Source of the DNA: Sympetrum striolatum
Taxonomy: Eukaryota > Arthropoda > Insecta > Odonata > Libellulidae
Length of the DNA: 64,000 bases
Direction: 5' to 3'
Assembly: GCA_947579665.1 (NCBI GenBank)
Contig: OX388346.1
Location: 92,816,615-92,880,614 of the forward strand
Each line of letters begins with the position of its first letter. The first letter of the stretch is position 1. Below the pieces are notes generated by a model. The model saw nothing but the letters and a program-made list of their open reading frames with translations. It had not been told where the DNA came from and searched no databases. The position numbers were made by a program, and so were the translations under genes. Shown one piece after another: positions 23,000-33,999 of this stretch.

Positions 23000-24600
23000 T
23001 TTCATAGGTTTACTGTGTTAATTAAAGGGAAATTATTCCTAAATAATGCAGAGATTTACTCATTCTATCGCGGGAACGCCTTCCAATGTCATTCTTACGC
23101 ATTCTATCACTTTCAAATGTGAACCACAACTTTTCAAGGGTTTCATCGAGTCTGCAATTCGTTCCATGGCAATATCTCACATGTTAAATAAGAATTGACA
23201 TCTCTTTTATGAACAGAAAGGAAGAATAACTTACTATAATACTTAATAAATATTAGAATGAAATTGTCAGGACAAGCTGTTTGATTAAAATTGCGCATTC
23301 CTCTTTCTTTAGGAAATACAATTTCCTCCTCCCAGTAGTAATTGACTAGGATTAACAACACAAACGTATTCACGGTTTATCCGTCGTAGATTCCAATATC
23401 AACATTCCCGATTCGATCTTTCTTTGTTTTCGTAGAGAAAATGGTGCATTTCGTTAGCAATATTCTTCGTAAATTTTAGACTATTTTGAAGGAATAAGAC
23501 ATGTTGGATGGTAAAAGATGTTGAATAGCACTTTCAAAGTCACAGTAGAAGAAAATATTGTCATTAACTCTGGGTATTCAGTTCGATCTGTGTACAGTGT
23601 TTGTATGTTCGCTTTCAGAACCAAAAGCTCACGAAAGAAAACGTCCATGTCTGAAGGATTTATTCTTTTAGCAAATTTCGAATCACAATCACATAAAATG
23701 AAACATGCTTCATAATTGAATCGTTTCAAATTCACTTTGGCAAGAATTTGGAAGAAAATTTGAGATAATTTATAGACACAATTACATCACTTTCAATCTA
23801 TAAATCTTTAAAGCAATAAGAAACTAGGAAATTAATTTCCGAGCGAATTCCAGCACTGGTCACGTTTTTAAATTCATCAATCTGACTGAATTACATCGAT
23901 GTTAGTCTGATTACTTTGATGGATTATCAATTATTGATGGATTTAAGAACAGTCCGTAGGTTTTTTCTGCTGTTTTACTAGATTGCTTCCGTTGCATTTG
24001 CAATTTGTTCCATCTCCATAATTCCTTAAACTCTGTTGAAACGTAAATCATCGCATCGTTTTTTTGCATTATAAATACGTTATATTTGTAAGTTTCCAAT
24101 TACCTGCTTTTTAATGAGGTTATTCATATTTGAATGACCCGCTACTGTCATCAGAACCATCGGCTCTTCACCGGGAATTAATCTCGATGGAAGCGGTGGA
24201 AAGCATCGCAAATCCATTGATGAAAAAATGAACGGTTTGATGGATCCATCGATGAATTTAAAAAAGTGCCCACTCGAATCCTAGATTGGTGTTATTAAAG
24301 TTACCTCGGCAAGTGTTTTTGTTTATTGCAAGCAATCAAAGAGTATTACAATCAATTCAATATTTTCGTACAGCATTTCAGAATACGTGTAGTTACTACA
24401 AGTGTGCTTCCTGTTGAGTGAATATAAACTTATATATACCCTGTGATCTTTCTTTCGGTATACAGGACTCCCAACATCTGTTACCTTAGAGTGTGGTGAT
24501 ATATAAGAATGACAAGTTACGAAATCTCTGATCTAATTTCTTTGGTTGGAATTCCACTCTCTTTTACAAAGTTCCCAATCAGTAAGCTATATAGTCCATA
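23000..24600. other. Interval without a recognised gene
   Basis: AT-rich. Short ORFs overlap on both strands, notably at 23,481-23,735 (listed separately). No repeat family recognised. Confidence 0.4.
23481..23735 (-). CDS. 84-codon ORF, unrecognised
   Basis: Minus-strand ATG frame beginning MNLKRFNYEACFILCDCDS and including MDVFFRELLVLKANIQTLY. Mixed composition, three cysteines near the N terminus and one near the C terminus, no signal peptide. The opposite strand is open across almost the same span, which weakens the case. No splice context or neighbour supports it. Kept only because the residue mix is less biased than in most chance ORFs here. Confidence 0.2.
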   Translation of the reverse strand: MNLKRFNYEACFILCDCDSKFAKRINPSDMDVFFRELLVLKANIQTLYTDRTEYPELMTIFSSTVTLKVLFNIFYHPTCLIPSK

Positions 24601-24603
24601 TTT

Positions 24604-24640
24604 AACCAATCAAAATCATTATAAACCCTTCTATATAAAG
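24604..24640 (+). promoter_or_regulatory. CCAAT and TATA boxes upstream of signal-peptide exon
   Basis: AACCAATCAAAA at 24,604-24,615 and CTATATAAAG at 24,631-24,640, about 390 bp before the ATG at 25,029. The same CCAATCA motif marks the palindrome arms. Spacing and order fit a Pol II core promoter; start site not determined. Confidence 0.4.
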
Positions 24641-25028
24641 GAAACTTTGGCGGTTTTTCTGAGAGTTTATTAAATACTGCTTTTAAAGTTAATTACATTT
24701 AGACAATATTCAGATGATTGTATGTGTTCGACATTAAGTTTATGCAGTTATTGCCACTTTAACACCAGACAAATAAATGAATTTCTATTACGAAATAAAA
24801 CTATAATTTGTTTTGTTTGTATTCTCTACTTCTCACGAAATATTGGACTAGTGAGTAAAAGCACAAGTATTATTTAGATAACCACAATTAAAAAGAAATG
24901 GTTGAACGTTTCTTAAATTTCTCTGAACGATTTTATGGACGTTTATATTTGCAGATATGTAATTCGAAAATATTAAAAGGAGATGCAGTTCATTTTGATA
25001 AGAAAAAAACGTAAACTTTTAGCCAATT

Positions 25029-25143
25029 ATGTTGAAAAGTATGAATATAATTTACACTCTTAAAGAATACCTGATTGTAAATCTTGTATTATTTTTCCTA
25101 CAAGCAAATGCGGGATCTCAAACTGCTGACTGCGACTTTATTT
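25029..25143 (+). CDS. First exon of a candidate secreted protein
   Basis: ATG at 25,029 (a second ATG in frame at 25,041) opens MLKSMNIIYTLKE, then a hydrophobic core YLIVNLVLFFLQANA and GSQTADCDFI, and stops at a good donor (TTATTT|GTGAGT, GT at 25,144) in phase 1. The basic start, 11-12 hydrophobic residues and A-N-A followed by G form a textbook signal peptide with likely cleavage after ANA. The mature chain would start GSQTADC. CCAAT and TATA boxes lie upstream. The rest of the gene is probably on the plus strand downstream (26.3-34.2 kb), but no candidate exon found there joins this one in the right phase, so an exon is missing from my model. Protein family not recognised. Confidence 0.55.
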
Positions 25144-25360
25144 GTGAGTAATCCAGTTAAACTTTCTACTTATTCTGCAACTTAATTTTCAAATGCCATT
25201 ATTTCACCATTGATTGCGAGGTAATCTGACAAACTCAAGTAGTTATTTAGAGCTCAGGATTCGTGGTGACAACTACTTGATATATCTGGAATCAGTTATT
25301 TTAATCTGTTCTTAAGTTTTCCTTTAGAATAAGTAATTAACGATGCATTGAATGGTAGTA

Positions 25361-25539
25361 CAGTAAACTCCCGTTTATCCGAAATGTACGGCGGCCGGTT
25401 CGGATAACGAAAATTTCGGATAAACCGAAGTACCCGCGTTTAACATCCAGAATTGCGTCAATACCGCGAAATATGAATGGTTGTGAATAAGCCTGCACGT
25501 TTCGGAGAAAGCGGATTTCGGATAAACGGGAGTTTACTG
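25361..25539. mobile_element. pogo/Tigger-type MITE, complete
   Basis: A 179-bp element with terminal inverted repeats starting CAGTAAACTCCCGTTTATCC and ending in the complement, flanked by TA on both sides as expected for Tc1/mariner-pogo insertions. The inner part has CGGATAACGAAAATTTCGG. TIRs of this type are known from pogo/Tigger-like families. It is too short to code for a transposase. A longer, 5'-truncated relative lies at 41,817-42,265. It sits in the presumed first intron of the secreted-protein candidate. Confidence 0.85.
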
Positions 25540-26337
25540 TATACTTCTATTCAATCTTTTCTAAATTCCTCAGAACAATTAGTAGTAATCAATCGCTGCC
25601 TACTTGAATTTCTATTTAGTGGAGGCAGTGTTAGTTGGTAGTAGTTTAGTAAGAAGTGCATATATATGTATTAAACACCTGCTTCGTAGGTGCAGAAGGA
25701 ATAATGCCCAATTCTTGTCAACCCTAGCTAAGGTGCTAATGGATTAAGGCACCTCGAACTGTATCTCTTAGCACCCGTTCAATTTGAGAGTTGGAGGCTC
25801 TAGTGCCACCACCCATCTTGTCAATTTTATTAGGAAAATTATGAGGGATATCTGGGGGTAGCTATTTTGAAAAAAACTCGATCCAAATTAAATGGAATAT
25901 GTAGCTTAATGTCACCAGTAACACAGTTTGGTCTTCAAAGATCTATGCGAGTAAAACTGAACCTTTTTCTTTACGTATTTCTAATATTATTTGCTATCAA
26001 TTATTCGGATGTTTAAACTGCCATTGTTGCGTAGTATCGCATTCTCGTCTCCATACGATCTGCACCGAGTTCATTTTCCTCTTACGTCAGAACCATCCTT
26101 ATTTCTATTCCTAGGGCCCTCGATTACAATTTTTCTACTCTAATATTGTGTTTAGAAGTGTTGATGAGTACAATTTTTTAACATCGAAGTGGATCACCGT
26201 TATATAACTTCATAAAATTACATTAATACGATATTTTTCTTTGTCACCGGGAAATTTATTTTTAAATTATTCTCTTCTTGATATTACTATATTCACTAAT
26301 AAATGATTAATTACTTTGGTGTTTCTATACTTTGCAG

Positions 26338-26463
26338 TTTAAAGAAAGTGAACTTGCCCAAATTTCGATAAGGCTTTACCGTATGACTTCACAAATGCGA
26401 GTGACCACCGTCAACGGAAGAGGCTGGAGGGACAACGGTAGGCTGGATCTCCAAGTTAAGTAG
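26338..26463 (+). CDS. Exon-like segment, candidate secreted-protein gene
   Basis: Acceptor TTTCTATACTTTGCAG then 39 open codons: FKESELAQISIRLYRMTSQ, MRVTTVNGRGWRDNGRLDLQ. A weak donor (CAA|GTTAAG, GT at 26,455) would end the exon after 117 nt in phase 0; if unspliced, the frame runs VK and stops at TAG (26,461-26,463). The stretch is clearly less AT-rich than its surroundings. It cannot be joined directly to the phase-1 first exon without a stop. The end pattern LDLQ compares with FKIK at 27,951 and FPIQ at 4,384, suggesting repeated homologous exons. Function unknown. Confidence 0.45.
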   Translation, partial: FKESELAQISIRLYRMTSQMRVTTVNGRGWRDNGRLDLQVK

Positions 26464-27377
26464 TTAAGTAAACAGACTATACTTTCATAATTTGCAGATT
26501 AATTTAAATTTCATCATCTTATGGTATTTAGAAGTATTAAAAATTATTATATTTCAAATTAAGGAAGACATTTTTGAGTGATTTTTATGAATTTAACACA
26601 GTTTTTGCTTATTAAAGTATTTATAATTTATTGCTTTTGCTTCTAAAATTCCAAACAAGAGAGAGACATGGCTGTTTTTATATGTCTGATAATATTAAAA
26701 TAACTTATTTCCTTCTTAGCATTTTGCCTAATATTAAAATTTAATAATCACATTCATATATTCCTTCTGAGTCCATGAACTATTTAAATTATTGCATTAC
26801 ATTATATTTAGATTTGTATATTTCCCTATGATCTGGAGTTTCTATGTAAATGCCGATTTGAATGTGACTTTACCACTACGTTTAGATGACTGTTGCATTA
26901 AAAACAATCGTTGGCTTATAAGCTAGTCAAATCAAACTGTACACACTCCGTACAATCCTTTTTCTCATAAAATTCGATATTTAACTTTCGATTGACTTTC
27001 CTATTAATAAAGCAATAAAAGAAGGATATTGAGTACCCGCCGTTAGTTTTCAGATGAAAAAGACGTATCAGACATCCTGGAGAATGGATTTAAATTAACG
27101 TTTTTTTCCTCAATTGTAATTATAAAATAAGGAATTAATATTTGGAGATTCTAATGATTGCTAAAGATCAATGTTTTGTGAGAAAAACATAGTTTTTCCA
27201 GAATTCTTTCGGCATATTAGCGCATTTACCAAGGCCATTCATTCCACTTTTTAGAAATGCCGCTTCCTTTAATTATAATTTCATCTTATGAATTATGTTC
27301 TTTCTTTCAAACGCTAATAATTCTGAGGAAAATATATTTTTTCCACAAATGTAATTTTTGCCTGCTAGTAACAAAAG

Positions 27378-27420
27378 CACGATCAGGTGACGACGATCAT
27401 TCGTCGAAACCGGTCGTGTT
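27378..27420 (+). ncRNA. Hammerhead-like motif, degenerate
   Basis: CAGGTGA is followed by a perfect 6-bp stem with tetraloop (CGACGA TCAT TCGTCG) and then AAACCGGTCG. The arrangement resembles hammerhead ribozyme cores (CUGAUGA, stem II, GAAA, stem III) known from terminal repeats of Penelope-like elements. Two or more core positions differ from consensus (CAGGTGA), and the element body is not evident nearby, so it is probably an inactive remnant. The motif at 56,449-56,500 is closer to consensus. Confidence 0.35.
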
Positions 27421-27581
27421 TTTGATGTTGCTAGGCTGAAATACAACTTGTGGAATAAGTACAATATGTTTTACATACAGATTCACAAATCTCAAGGAAA
27501 ATACTAAATTATTTTTCAACATGCGATGTAAATTAAATTTTACTTAGCAGAGGGAAGCCTATGACTTAAACAGTGTAGTAC

Positions 27582-27780
27582 AAGAAGTGAAAAATAGTAA
27601 CTTTGCTGGGACTCGAAGCCAAGCACACCACTCTAAAGGATGTAGCTTTGTAGATTATTAGATAAGATACTAGTATTTTAGTGGTTAGAATGACGGTAAT
27701 TTTGAGCGATTGGATTACCCGTCCGGAATGTAAGAGACCCGGGTTCGTGTCCCAGTCAAGACACTATTTTTCACTTCTCG
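27582..27780. repeat. Inverted pair of tRNA-like sequences (foldback)
   Basis: Left arm 27,582-27,620 (AGAAGTGAAAAATAGTAAC then TTTGCTGGGACTCGAAGCC) is the inverted copy of 27,738-27,780 (CGGGTTCGTGTCCCAG then TCAAGACACTATTTTTCAC). Each arm has a Pol III B-box-like core (GGTTCGTGTCCC on plus, the complement of GGGACTCGAAGCC on minus). On the plus strand TGGTTAGAATGACGG (27,681) is an A-box candidate. A similar but unrelated foldback is at 37,232-37,427, and a decayed half-copy of this one is at 31,545-31,690. Confidence 0.6.
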
Positions 27781-27836
27781 TAAACACCTTTTTTGTTATT
27801 CGATGCATTATTAATTTGAATTGGTTTGTCTTTAAG

Positions 27837-27951
27837 GATTAATGGAGATCTGCAATCGATTCATATATCGATACTGTCCAGGTATGATGTGACTACGCAG
27901 AGAAAAACATCACCGGAGATCCACATGGAGACGTCGGAGTTCAAAATTAAG
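27837..27951 (+). CDS. Exon-like segment, candidate secreted-protein gene
   Basis: Acceptor GGTTTGTCTTTAAG, 115 nt, donor ATTAAG|GTAATG (GT at 27,952). After one leading base the frame reads INGDLQSIHISILSRYDVTT then QRKTSPEIHMETSEFKIK and ends in phase 0, which matches the phase-0 start of the segment at 30,055. A decayed copy with the QRKT motif but without the donor is at 31,736-31,858. No family recognised. Less AT-rich than the flanks. Confidence 0.45.
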
Positions 27952-28381
27952 GTAATGAGAATTTTTAATTACTCCGAATCGCTCTATTTCACCTTCTGGC
28001 CTTTTTAAACATATAAATAGAGAAGTACGTCTATTCTACGATCTCAATCTTAAAAATTTATTTGGTTCATATAAGTATAACGTCATCGTCGTCAACAATA
28101 TCGTTATTAGTGCCTTCCTTATATAAAAATTTATCCTCATGTATAACTCGAATAATTTAAAAATAAATGACTTTCCTACTATTAAAATATTTTGGTTCAA
28201 ATAGATAAATTATGGTTCAAGAAGGGTTTGAACTGGCTCCCGATTAGAGACACGTCAAAAAAAACAGCACACTGTGTACCCTCTTAATTTATGGGCGTTA
28301 TTGAATTTCCAGCCCCTTGGCTTCAAATTGAACTTTTACAATTTCTGCATCTTTCGTAATGAAAAAGTGCTTTTGCATATT

Positions 28382-28452
28382 GGCTCCCACCGGGAATTGA
28401 TCCCGGGACCACTTTCACCAAACGCGCTGTCCACATGACTATCCGGGAGCCT
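28382..28452 (-). repeat. tRNA-like SINE head
   Basis: The minus strand reads GGCTCCCGGATAGTCATGTGG (A-box-like TAGTCATGTGG) and later CCCGGGATCAATTCCCGG (B-box-like, with a self-complementary T-arm) and ends GGGAGCCAA; the ends GGCTCCC and GGGAGCC pair as an acceptor stem. No standard anticodon arm could be drawn, so it is a tRNA-derived element rather than a tRNA gene. A relative lies at 42,671-42,746, also minus, with similar sequence before it (GCACATTGGCT, GCATATTGGCT). Confidence 0.6.
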
Positions 28453-28831
28453 TGACACGTTGATATGTTTTCTGAAGTGGTCGTTTAATATTGATGAAAA
28501 ATAAAAGGCGTGGATTAAAATTAATTACGGTCAGACTATTAAAAATATATACTTAATGTACTTTGGAATTAAAAGAGATCGTTTGACATTATTCGATCTT
28601 TCATACCCTAAAATAATTAATCGATTTAAAAATGAAAACAATAAAGAATCAAAGATAGATAAAAACGGACGCGGCGGCGCGCGGGTCTTTTGAATTTAAA
28701 ATTTACGATAATAATTGATTGAAATTGAAAAAAAAAGTTTTGAAAATGAATAAATAAATAATTAATTAAGAACATATAAGTAAAAAAACAATACATACGC
28801 GTAGTTGCCTTGTCCTAGGTTAAAATAAGAG

Positions 28832-29128
28832 TTACAAGCTTAGAGGCATACTTGGGCTTTTATATTTAGGGCAGCAATCCCTTGGGGAGTCCCACATACT
28901 TCGGAAGAGCTCGGAAGGTCCTTGAGGAAGAGGATCATTTAAAACAGCTTCTTTTAACTCTGTTTCAATTGGCTTGAGTTTGCCCCAATAAATGCCCTTC
29001 ATAGACGTTATTTTCGGAACTCTTAAAATGTTTTTGTAGTCATTCTCTCGAACGCAATTAATCAGTATAATATGGTGGGAGAACAGAATTTTGTCAATCC
29101 GGGATCGCGTACGTCGGTATTGATCTGA
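28832..29128 (-). CDS. 98-codon open frame, unrecognised (no start ATG near its 5' end)
   Basis: A continuous minus-strand frame from SDQYRRTRSRIDKILF through NCVRENDYKNILRVPKITS, MKGIYWGKLKPIETELKE, AVLNDPLPQGPSELFRSM and WDSPRDCCPKYKSPSMPL to a TAA at 28,832-28,834. Its composition (charged, Pro, Trp, Cys; few Ile/Asn/Lys runs) looks protein-like and the DNA is less AT-rich than the flanks. There is an AG just upstream (GATGATCAG) that could be an acceptor. It may be a terminal exon of a minus-strand gene or the end of a retroelement ORF; an ATTT-rich tract follows downstream near 28,750. I do not recognise it. Confidence 0.4.
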   Translation of the reverse strand, partial: SDQYRRTRSRIDKILFSHHIILINCVRENDYKNILRVPKITSMKGIYWGKLKPIETELKEAVLNDPLPQGPSELFRSMWDSPRDCCPKYKSPSMPLSL

Positions 29129-29199
29129 TCATCCTATTGAGTAACAGAATTTTACGCTATCAAATTTGAATTTATTTACCGAAAATATAATTAATCAAG

Positions 29200-29650
29200 A
29201 TAATATATTGGATTTTTTTATAAATGTTTATGGAATTATGACTCCGCTGATTTACTGTCCCAATTCAGAAGGTGAGACAATAATTGTTGAGAAGTTTGAA
29301 TCTTTATCGTTTCGCAGTAGTTTTCTGTTCTTCTCATGTATACGGAATGAATGTTAAGCTCAGTATTTCTCTCACCTGAATAACATTCATTTTTACCGGA
29401 ATCATTTGTAATTTTAAATTTGAGTGATACTTTTTTCAGGAATATTATTCAACTTTGAAGAATCGGCATTGAGAGCATTATTTAGTCAATCATTCATAAC
29501 ATTTTTTCACAAACGAATCTCTGAGAATCGGATTAAATTTTAGTGAAACATTTATCCAAATTCTAAGGATTGAATTTCTGAATTGATTCTTTGATTGATA
29601 CTTCTTATAAAGTTAACCAGTTTTAGTCGAAAAACATTTAAAGTTTCGAC
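29200..29650 (+). pseudogene. Decayed copy of the 30.05-kb exon and of 31.03-31.39 kb
   Basis: 29,213-29,280 (GACTCCGCTGATTTACTG) aligns with 30,085-30,125 (TACTCCGCTGGTTTTTCTC) but lacks an acceptor and keeps no long frame. The following 29,281-29,650 aligns with 31,031-31,390 (both have TTTTTATCG or TTTATCG, GTTCTTCTCA, AGTTCAATATCTCTCTCA-like and GAATTTCTGAATT blocks). Part of the tandem duplication of this gene region. Confidence 0.45.
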
Positions 29651-30054
29651 CGAAATTTCGCGTTTATGCTCTTTTTCGTATATTTCATGATGAATTGGAA
29701 AGTTTTTATTAAATTTGGTTTAACTTCGTCGACATCTATAATACAAGAACCAATATTATTACGTTTTTCGAACTTTGTGTATTATTAGGCGAAAAAAACG
29801 TAAATTTTCTACTGAACTATAGCATGTTTCACCGTTTTTTCGTAAACATTTTGATAAATAGATAAATCTTGTATTATGTCAATGGATCTTTTCAATAGCT
29901 TTACAACCGGATCTAGGCAAGTTCCGCCGATATAATGATTTTAATACTGTACCGATAATTGAATTTATATTAACGTTTTGACTTTTAGTTTATAATAAAA
30001 TAATAAGAACTCCTAAAGAATATTCCTAGTAATACTGCATCTCTTTATTTTCAG

Positions 30055-30168
30055 GTATCCGATATTTGGAATGATCCTGGTCTGATAAATACTCCGCTGG
30101 TTTTTCTCACCGATTGGGAAAGTGAATCTCTGTGGCCAGTGAAAGTCACGAGACAGCTGATTATCTAA
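30055..30168 (+). CDS. Exon-like segment with stop, candidate secreted-protein gene
   Basis: Strong acceptor CATCTCTTTATTTTCAG, then 37 open codons in phase 0, VSDIWNDPGLINTPLVFLTD then WESESLWPVKVTRQLII, and TAA. Phase fits the end of the 27,837-27,951 segment, giving a join ...SEFKIK-VSDIWNDPG.... It could be the last coding exon. Tryptophan content and balanced composition are unlike the surrounding DNA. A partial decayed duplicate lies at 29.2 kb, and 30,470-30,510 has a further echo (GAAGGTCACGGAATAGTTG). Unknown family. Confidence 0.45.
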   Translation, partial: VSDIWNDPGLINTPLVFLTDWESESLWPVKVTRQLII

Positions 30169-30689
30169 AAGTTGGTAAACAAGGATAAGGCGTGAGTCGA
30201 TTTTTATATTGATGTTTTTGAAAATTTGAATGGAAAAATTTTATTGATAATCTCCCATTCCAGTGTTTAGCCCTGAATTAGTCCCGTAAAAAAATATACG
30301 TAATTTTTCTCTTGGGGAAAAAATGACCACATTATTCTCTGAATTTTTAAGACCTCTTTCAAGGGTAAATCATTGGATTAAATGTATTGTAGTTCATGAA
30401 TGGTTATTTAAAAAAATAAATGTATCGATATTTTTCCCATTAAGAATTGAACTGAAGAACTGGAATTTGGTTAAACTGAAGGTCACGGAATAGTTGTTTG
30501 TTTTGTTGTAACGAGGCACTTTCTTTTTACCCATTCGCGAAAGCACTTCGCCTTTGCTTTGACCTTCTTTATCAGAACTACTCTAGCTTTCAAAACATCT
30601 CTATTTCAAAACATTTACATTTGTTGAATCATCGACTCAAATTTCAAACTTTAATTTCCGACATTTAGAATAGAATTTAGAAGTAATTC

Positions 30690-32830
30690 AGTCGTTGATC
30701 ATGTTTGAACGGATGATAAGGAATTAAGAATGAGTAATTTTTTTAATCGGTCACTGATGAGTGTACTTTCGCTTTGAATTACTACTTAAGCATCAGCTTT
30801 ACTTTCCCTACCTTTTTAAACAATAATGCATTGACTTACGAGATATCACTATCGGTTATCCTAACGTATTTCGTGATTCAAATTCAGTGGCGAGTCTAGT
30901 GTTACATACGATTACTTTACTCATAATCAACAGGAAATAATTAACGGGAGTTTTTATCGTCATTATTGCTATGCTGATTTTCCGTGCACATTCAGTGAAA
31001 ATTGAAACACCGTTCGTGTGACAAGATCAAGTAGGTTGAATTTTTATCGCTTCTCAAAGGGTTTTCAGTTCTTCTCAAGTGTATGAAATAAGACCTTAAG
31101 TTCAATATCTCTCTCATCAGAATTATGTGTATCTCTTACCAAATAGCTTTATAATTTAATAATGAGATGTGCTATTTGAGGAATTTTAATTCAATTTGGA
31201 AAAAAAGCAGTCTTAAGAAAACAATAAAATTATGGTAATCTTCTTCCGTAAATGATTTTATATTCATAAGTTTAGAATTGTGTCAAATAATAATTCTCAT
31301 CTTACAGAATGAATTTCTGAATTTATTCTCTCTGATTGATATTTTGCTTGAAGTTTACCAGATTTAAATAATAAAAATTAAAGGAGATATGTTTCCAAAG
31401 TAACTTATTTCCTCATTCAACAAATTAATAATTTCATCGCGTATATGCTCCTGGCTATGAAATAATATACTTAATTCTAATTAAAAAACGATCGAAATGA
31501 AGTTTGACTTAGTGAAGGAAAGCGTGCAACTTAACCAGAGCGTTGTAGAGTAAGCAAAAAAGTGACTTGTTCAGGATTCGAACCAAGGTTTTCCAATTTC
31601 CAGGACGTGGCTCGGAGGTATTTTGGATAGAATCCTAGTAGTTAGAATACCACAATTTAGTCAAACGTAGTTTAATGATTATTTTCTTTCGATGCATTAT
31701 CAATTTTCATTTTCAATTTTTTTCTAAAGGTTCGAGGAGAGCTCTAATCTATTTTTATCTATATTGCCCAGGAGATCACCTCAATCAAAAGCTAATGGTG
31801 CAGAGAAAAACCATCACTGAAGATGCTCATGTAGACGCCGGAATTCCAACTTACTGAGAATAGAATGAGAATTAATGAGAGAGAATTGAGGTAATGAGAA
31901 TTTTCAATTACTCTGAAACACTGTACTTCGCCTTATGGATTTGAAAAATGTTTCGTGTTTCTTACATCAAATTCTGTTACATTATTTGAACATTGGCAAA
32001 TTACGTCCGTGCTATTGAATTATAATCGAAATGATTTACCCTAACTTGGTGGTACGCCATTGAAAATAAATAAAATAATAACACTCTTTGCACTACCTTC
32101 TATTAAAAAAATACGATCTGATGGTCAATGCTTAGTAAAAACACAGTTTATAAACTACAAAGTGATTTTATTCCTATCCTACGAAATAATTACTACAATG
32201 CTACATTGATAGCAGTAGCTTATGGTTTTTGCTTTCCGATACTAAATTCTGTTGTAAATTCAGATTTTTAATCGATAAGGTATACTACAATTCTTATCAA
32301 AATTATCCTGAAACTTACTTATATATTGACTACAAAATAACATGCAAAGTTTTGGGTACTTGCTAGACCTAATTTGGTTAGAAATTATGAGCAAGTCATA
32401 GCTCAGTTTCAATCGAATTTTCAAGGTACAATTACGCATTCTAAATAGATGCCAATGACTTCGTTTTCGAGAATTTACTTTGTATTGTTTTTCACGGTTC
32501 TATTAACGACTTTTAGAATAAATCGGTAAATCAGTCGTGTGTCTTTCCGTTCGTACGATAGCTAGGAATAAAGATTGTTATTTTTTAATCAGTCATTAAT
32601 GAGTGCTCTGTAACTTTGAATTACAACTTAGGATAGAGTTTTGTACCTTCTTAAATATTCTTCCATTGTTTTAGGAGAAATCACTAACAGCAACCATAAA
32701 GAAAATCGAGTTTTCAAATTCATTGGAGAGTCCTATGGTAGAAATAATTCTTAACTTATTAAAAATAACCCGCCGACAAAGATGCATTTCATTTCAGTAA
32801 ATTGCAGTACTTTGTCCATTACATGCTGTG
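30690..32830. repeat. Direct duplication, about 1.8-kb spacing
   Basis: 30,695-31,020 aligns with 32,540-32,830: both have TTTTTTAATC, a GTCA block, GATGAGTG or AATGAGTG, CTTTGAATTAC, a GAGATATCACTA/GAGAAATCACTA block and TTCAATTTCA-like ends. Together with the 29.28/31.03 pair and the 27.58/31.55 pair this shows repeated duplication of the candidate gene region with roughly 1.75-1.85 kb between adjacent copies. Confidence 0.5.
31736..31858 (+). pseudogene. Decayed copy of the 27.84-kb exon
   Basis: Acceptor-like TTTTTTTCTAAAG, then a frame including LIYFYLYCPGDHLNQKL and MVQRKTITEDAHVDAGIPTY before TGA. It keeps the QRKT..E motif of the 27,837 segment but the donor GTAATG is replaced by GAGAAT after an insertion; a copy of GTAATGAGAATTTT follows 40 bp later. 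The tRNA-like sequence that precedes the 27.84 exon precedes this one too (GTTCAGGATTCGAACC at about 31,569), so both were duplicated together. Confidence 0.5.
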
Positions 32831-33990
32831 ATATTAACCCTTAATTATTTGCGTGTGGTCAATATGAAGCGTATTTCCTTCGGTAACAAAGAAACCAATG
32901 AAGGTATTTGAACCAAATTTTCGTTATGTAAAGATGTTTGCAATGGTATAATCTGCGAATTTAGTTAAATTCGAGTAGTAAAAAGCAAGCAATTTTATCA
33001 GTGTTACCAATTTTACATAAATGATTTTTAATGATGATCTAAACCAAATTTCAATAATTTAAAAGTGCCTTTACATAAACTAATTAATTTCTAAGATTAA
33101 AAAAATACTGAACGCAATGCCAACCGAAAAAGTTTTACAAAACATATTTTTTTGAGGATATTTTTAAATATTTTACCAAACATTTTTTGAATGCAACTTA
33201 AATGATTAAAATGCTCTTAGGGTTAAAAAGCTTTATTAAAGCTCACTGAGTAAATTTATATTAATGTTATTCTATTCTAGTAACAAAGAATTACGCAAAA
33301 AACTTTTGAATAATTACTTTTTAAAAGTTGGTACTTCAGTTTTGTGCAGTTTATAGGCTGGATAAAGGTTATTTATAAATAAATATAAATAAAGGTAAAT
33401 TTATAACAGCTTAGTTAAAATAATATTAATATGCCAAAAATTTAGCATCATAAAAAATACTTTCATAAATAAAACTAATATAGGTAACACTGATAAGGAT
33501 AAAAGTCCCATTTTGAAATATAACTTATCGTTTTGTCATAGTTTGGAAACCACTTCGAGGTAACCTATTAAAATGTTGACTCATTTATAAGCTGTCGGAA
33601 GGATTCGTCCTATAAAAATTATTATTTTAATTAGCGAGTTCCTCCGTAAAGAGTGACGGAGATAAAGTTAAATCTATTTACCAAAAACATAAATGATCCC
33701 GATACGTTAAAATTTATTTTCAACGGACGGATGAAACTTCTTAGCTGTTATATTACCATATTTCTTTATTTGGTTGCTAGAACAATATTTCCTTGCATTG
33801 TTAAGCCAAATTAAAACATAAATTATAAAAGGTAAAAATGAATAGCTGAATTTTCAATCTACTTCTGTGTATATAATGATACAGCCTAGGTATTAATATT
33901 ATTGTTTTCCTTGGAACTATGCTTATATTTACTTTTCTATTCATAAAAAATAATTCGATAGGAAATTAAAGATTCATTTCCTTAATTTTC
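32830..33990. other. Interval without a recognised gene
   Basis: Very AT-rich sequence, no repeat or ORF worth reporting. If the gene model is right this is intron before the 34.0-kb exon. Confidence 0.4.
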
Positions 33991-33999
33991 CTTCTATAG

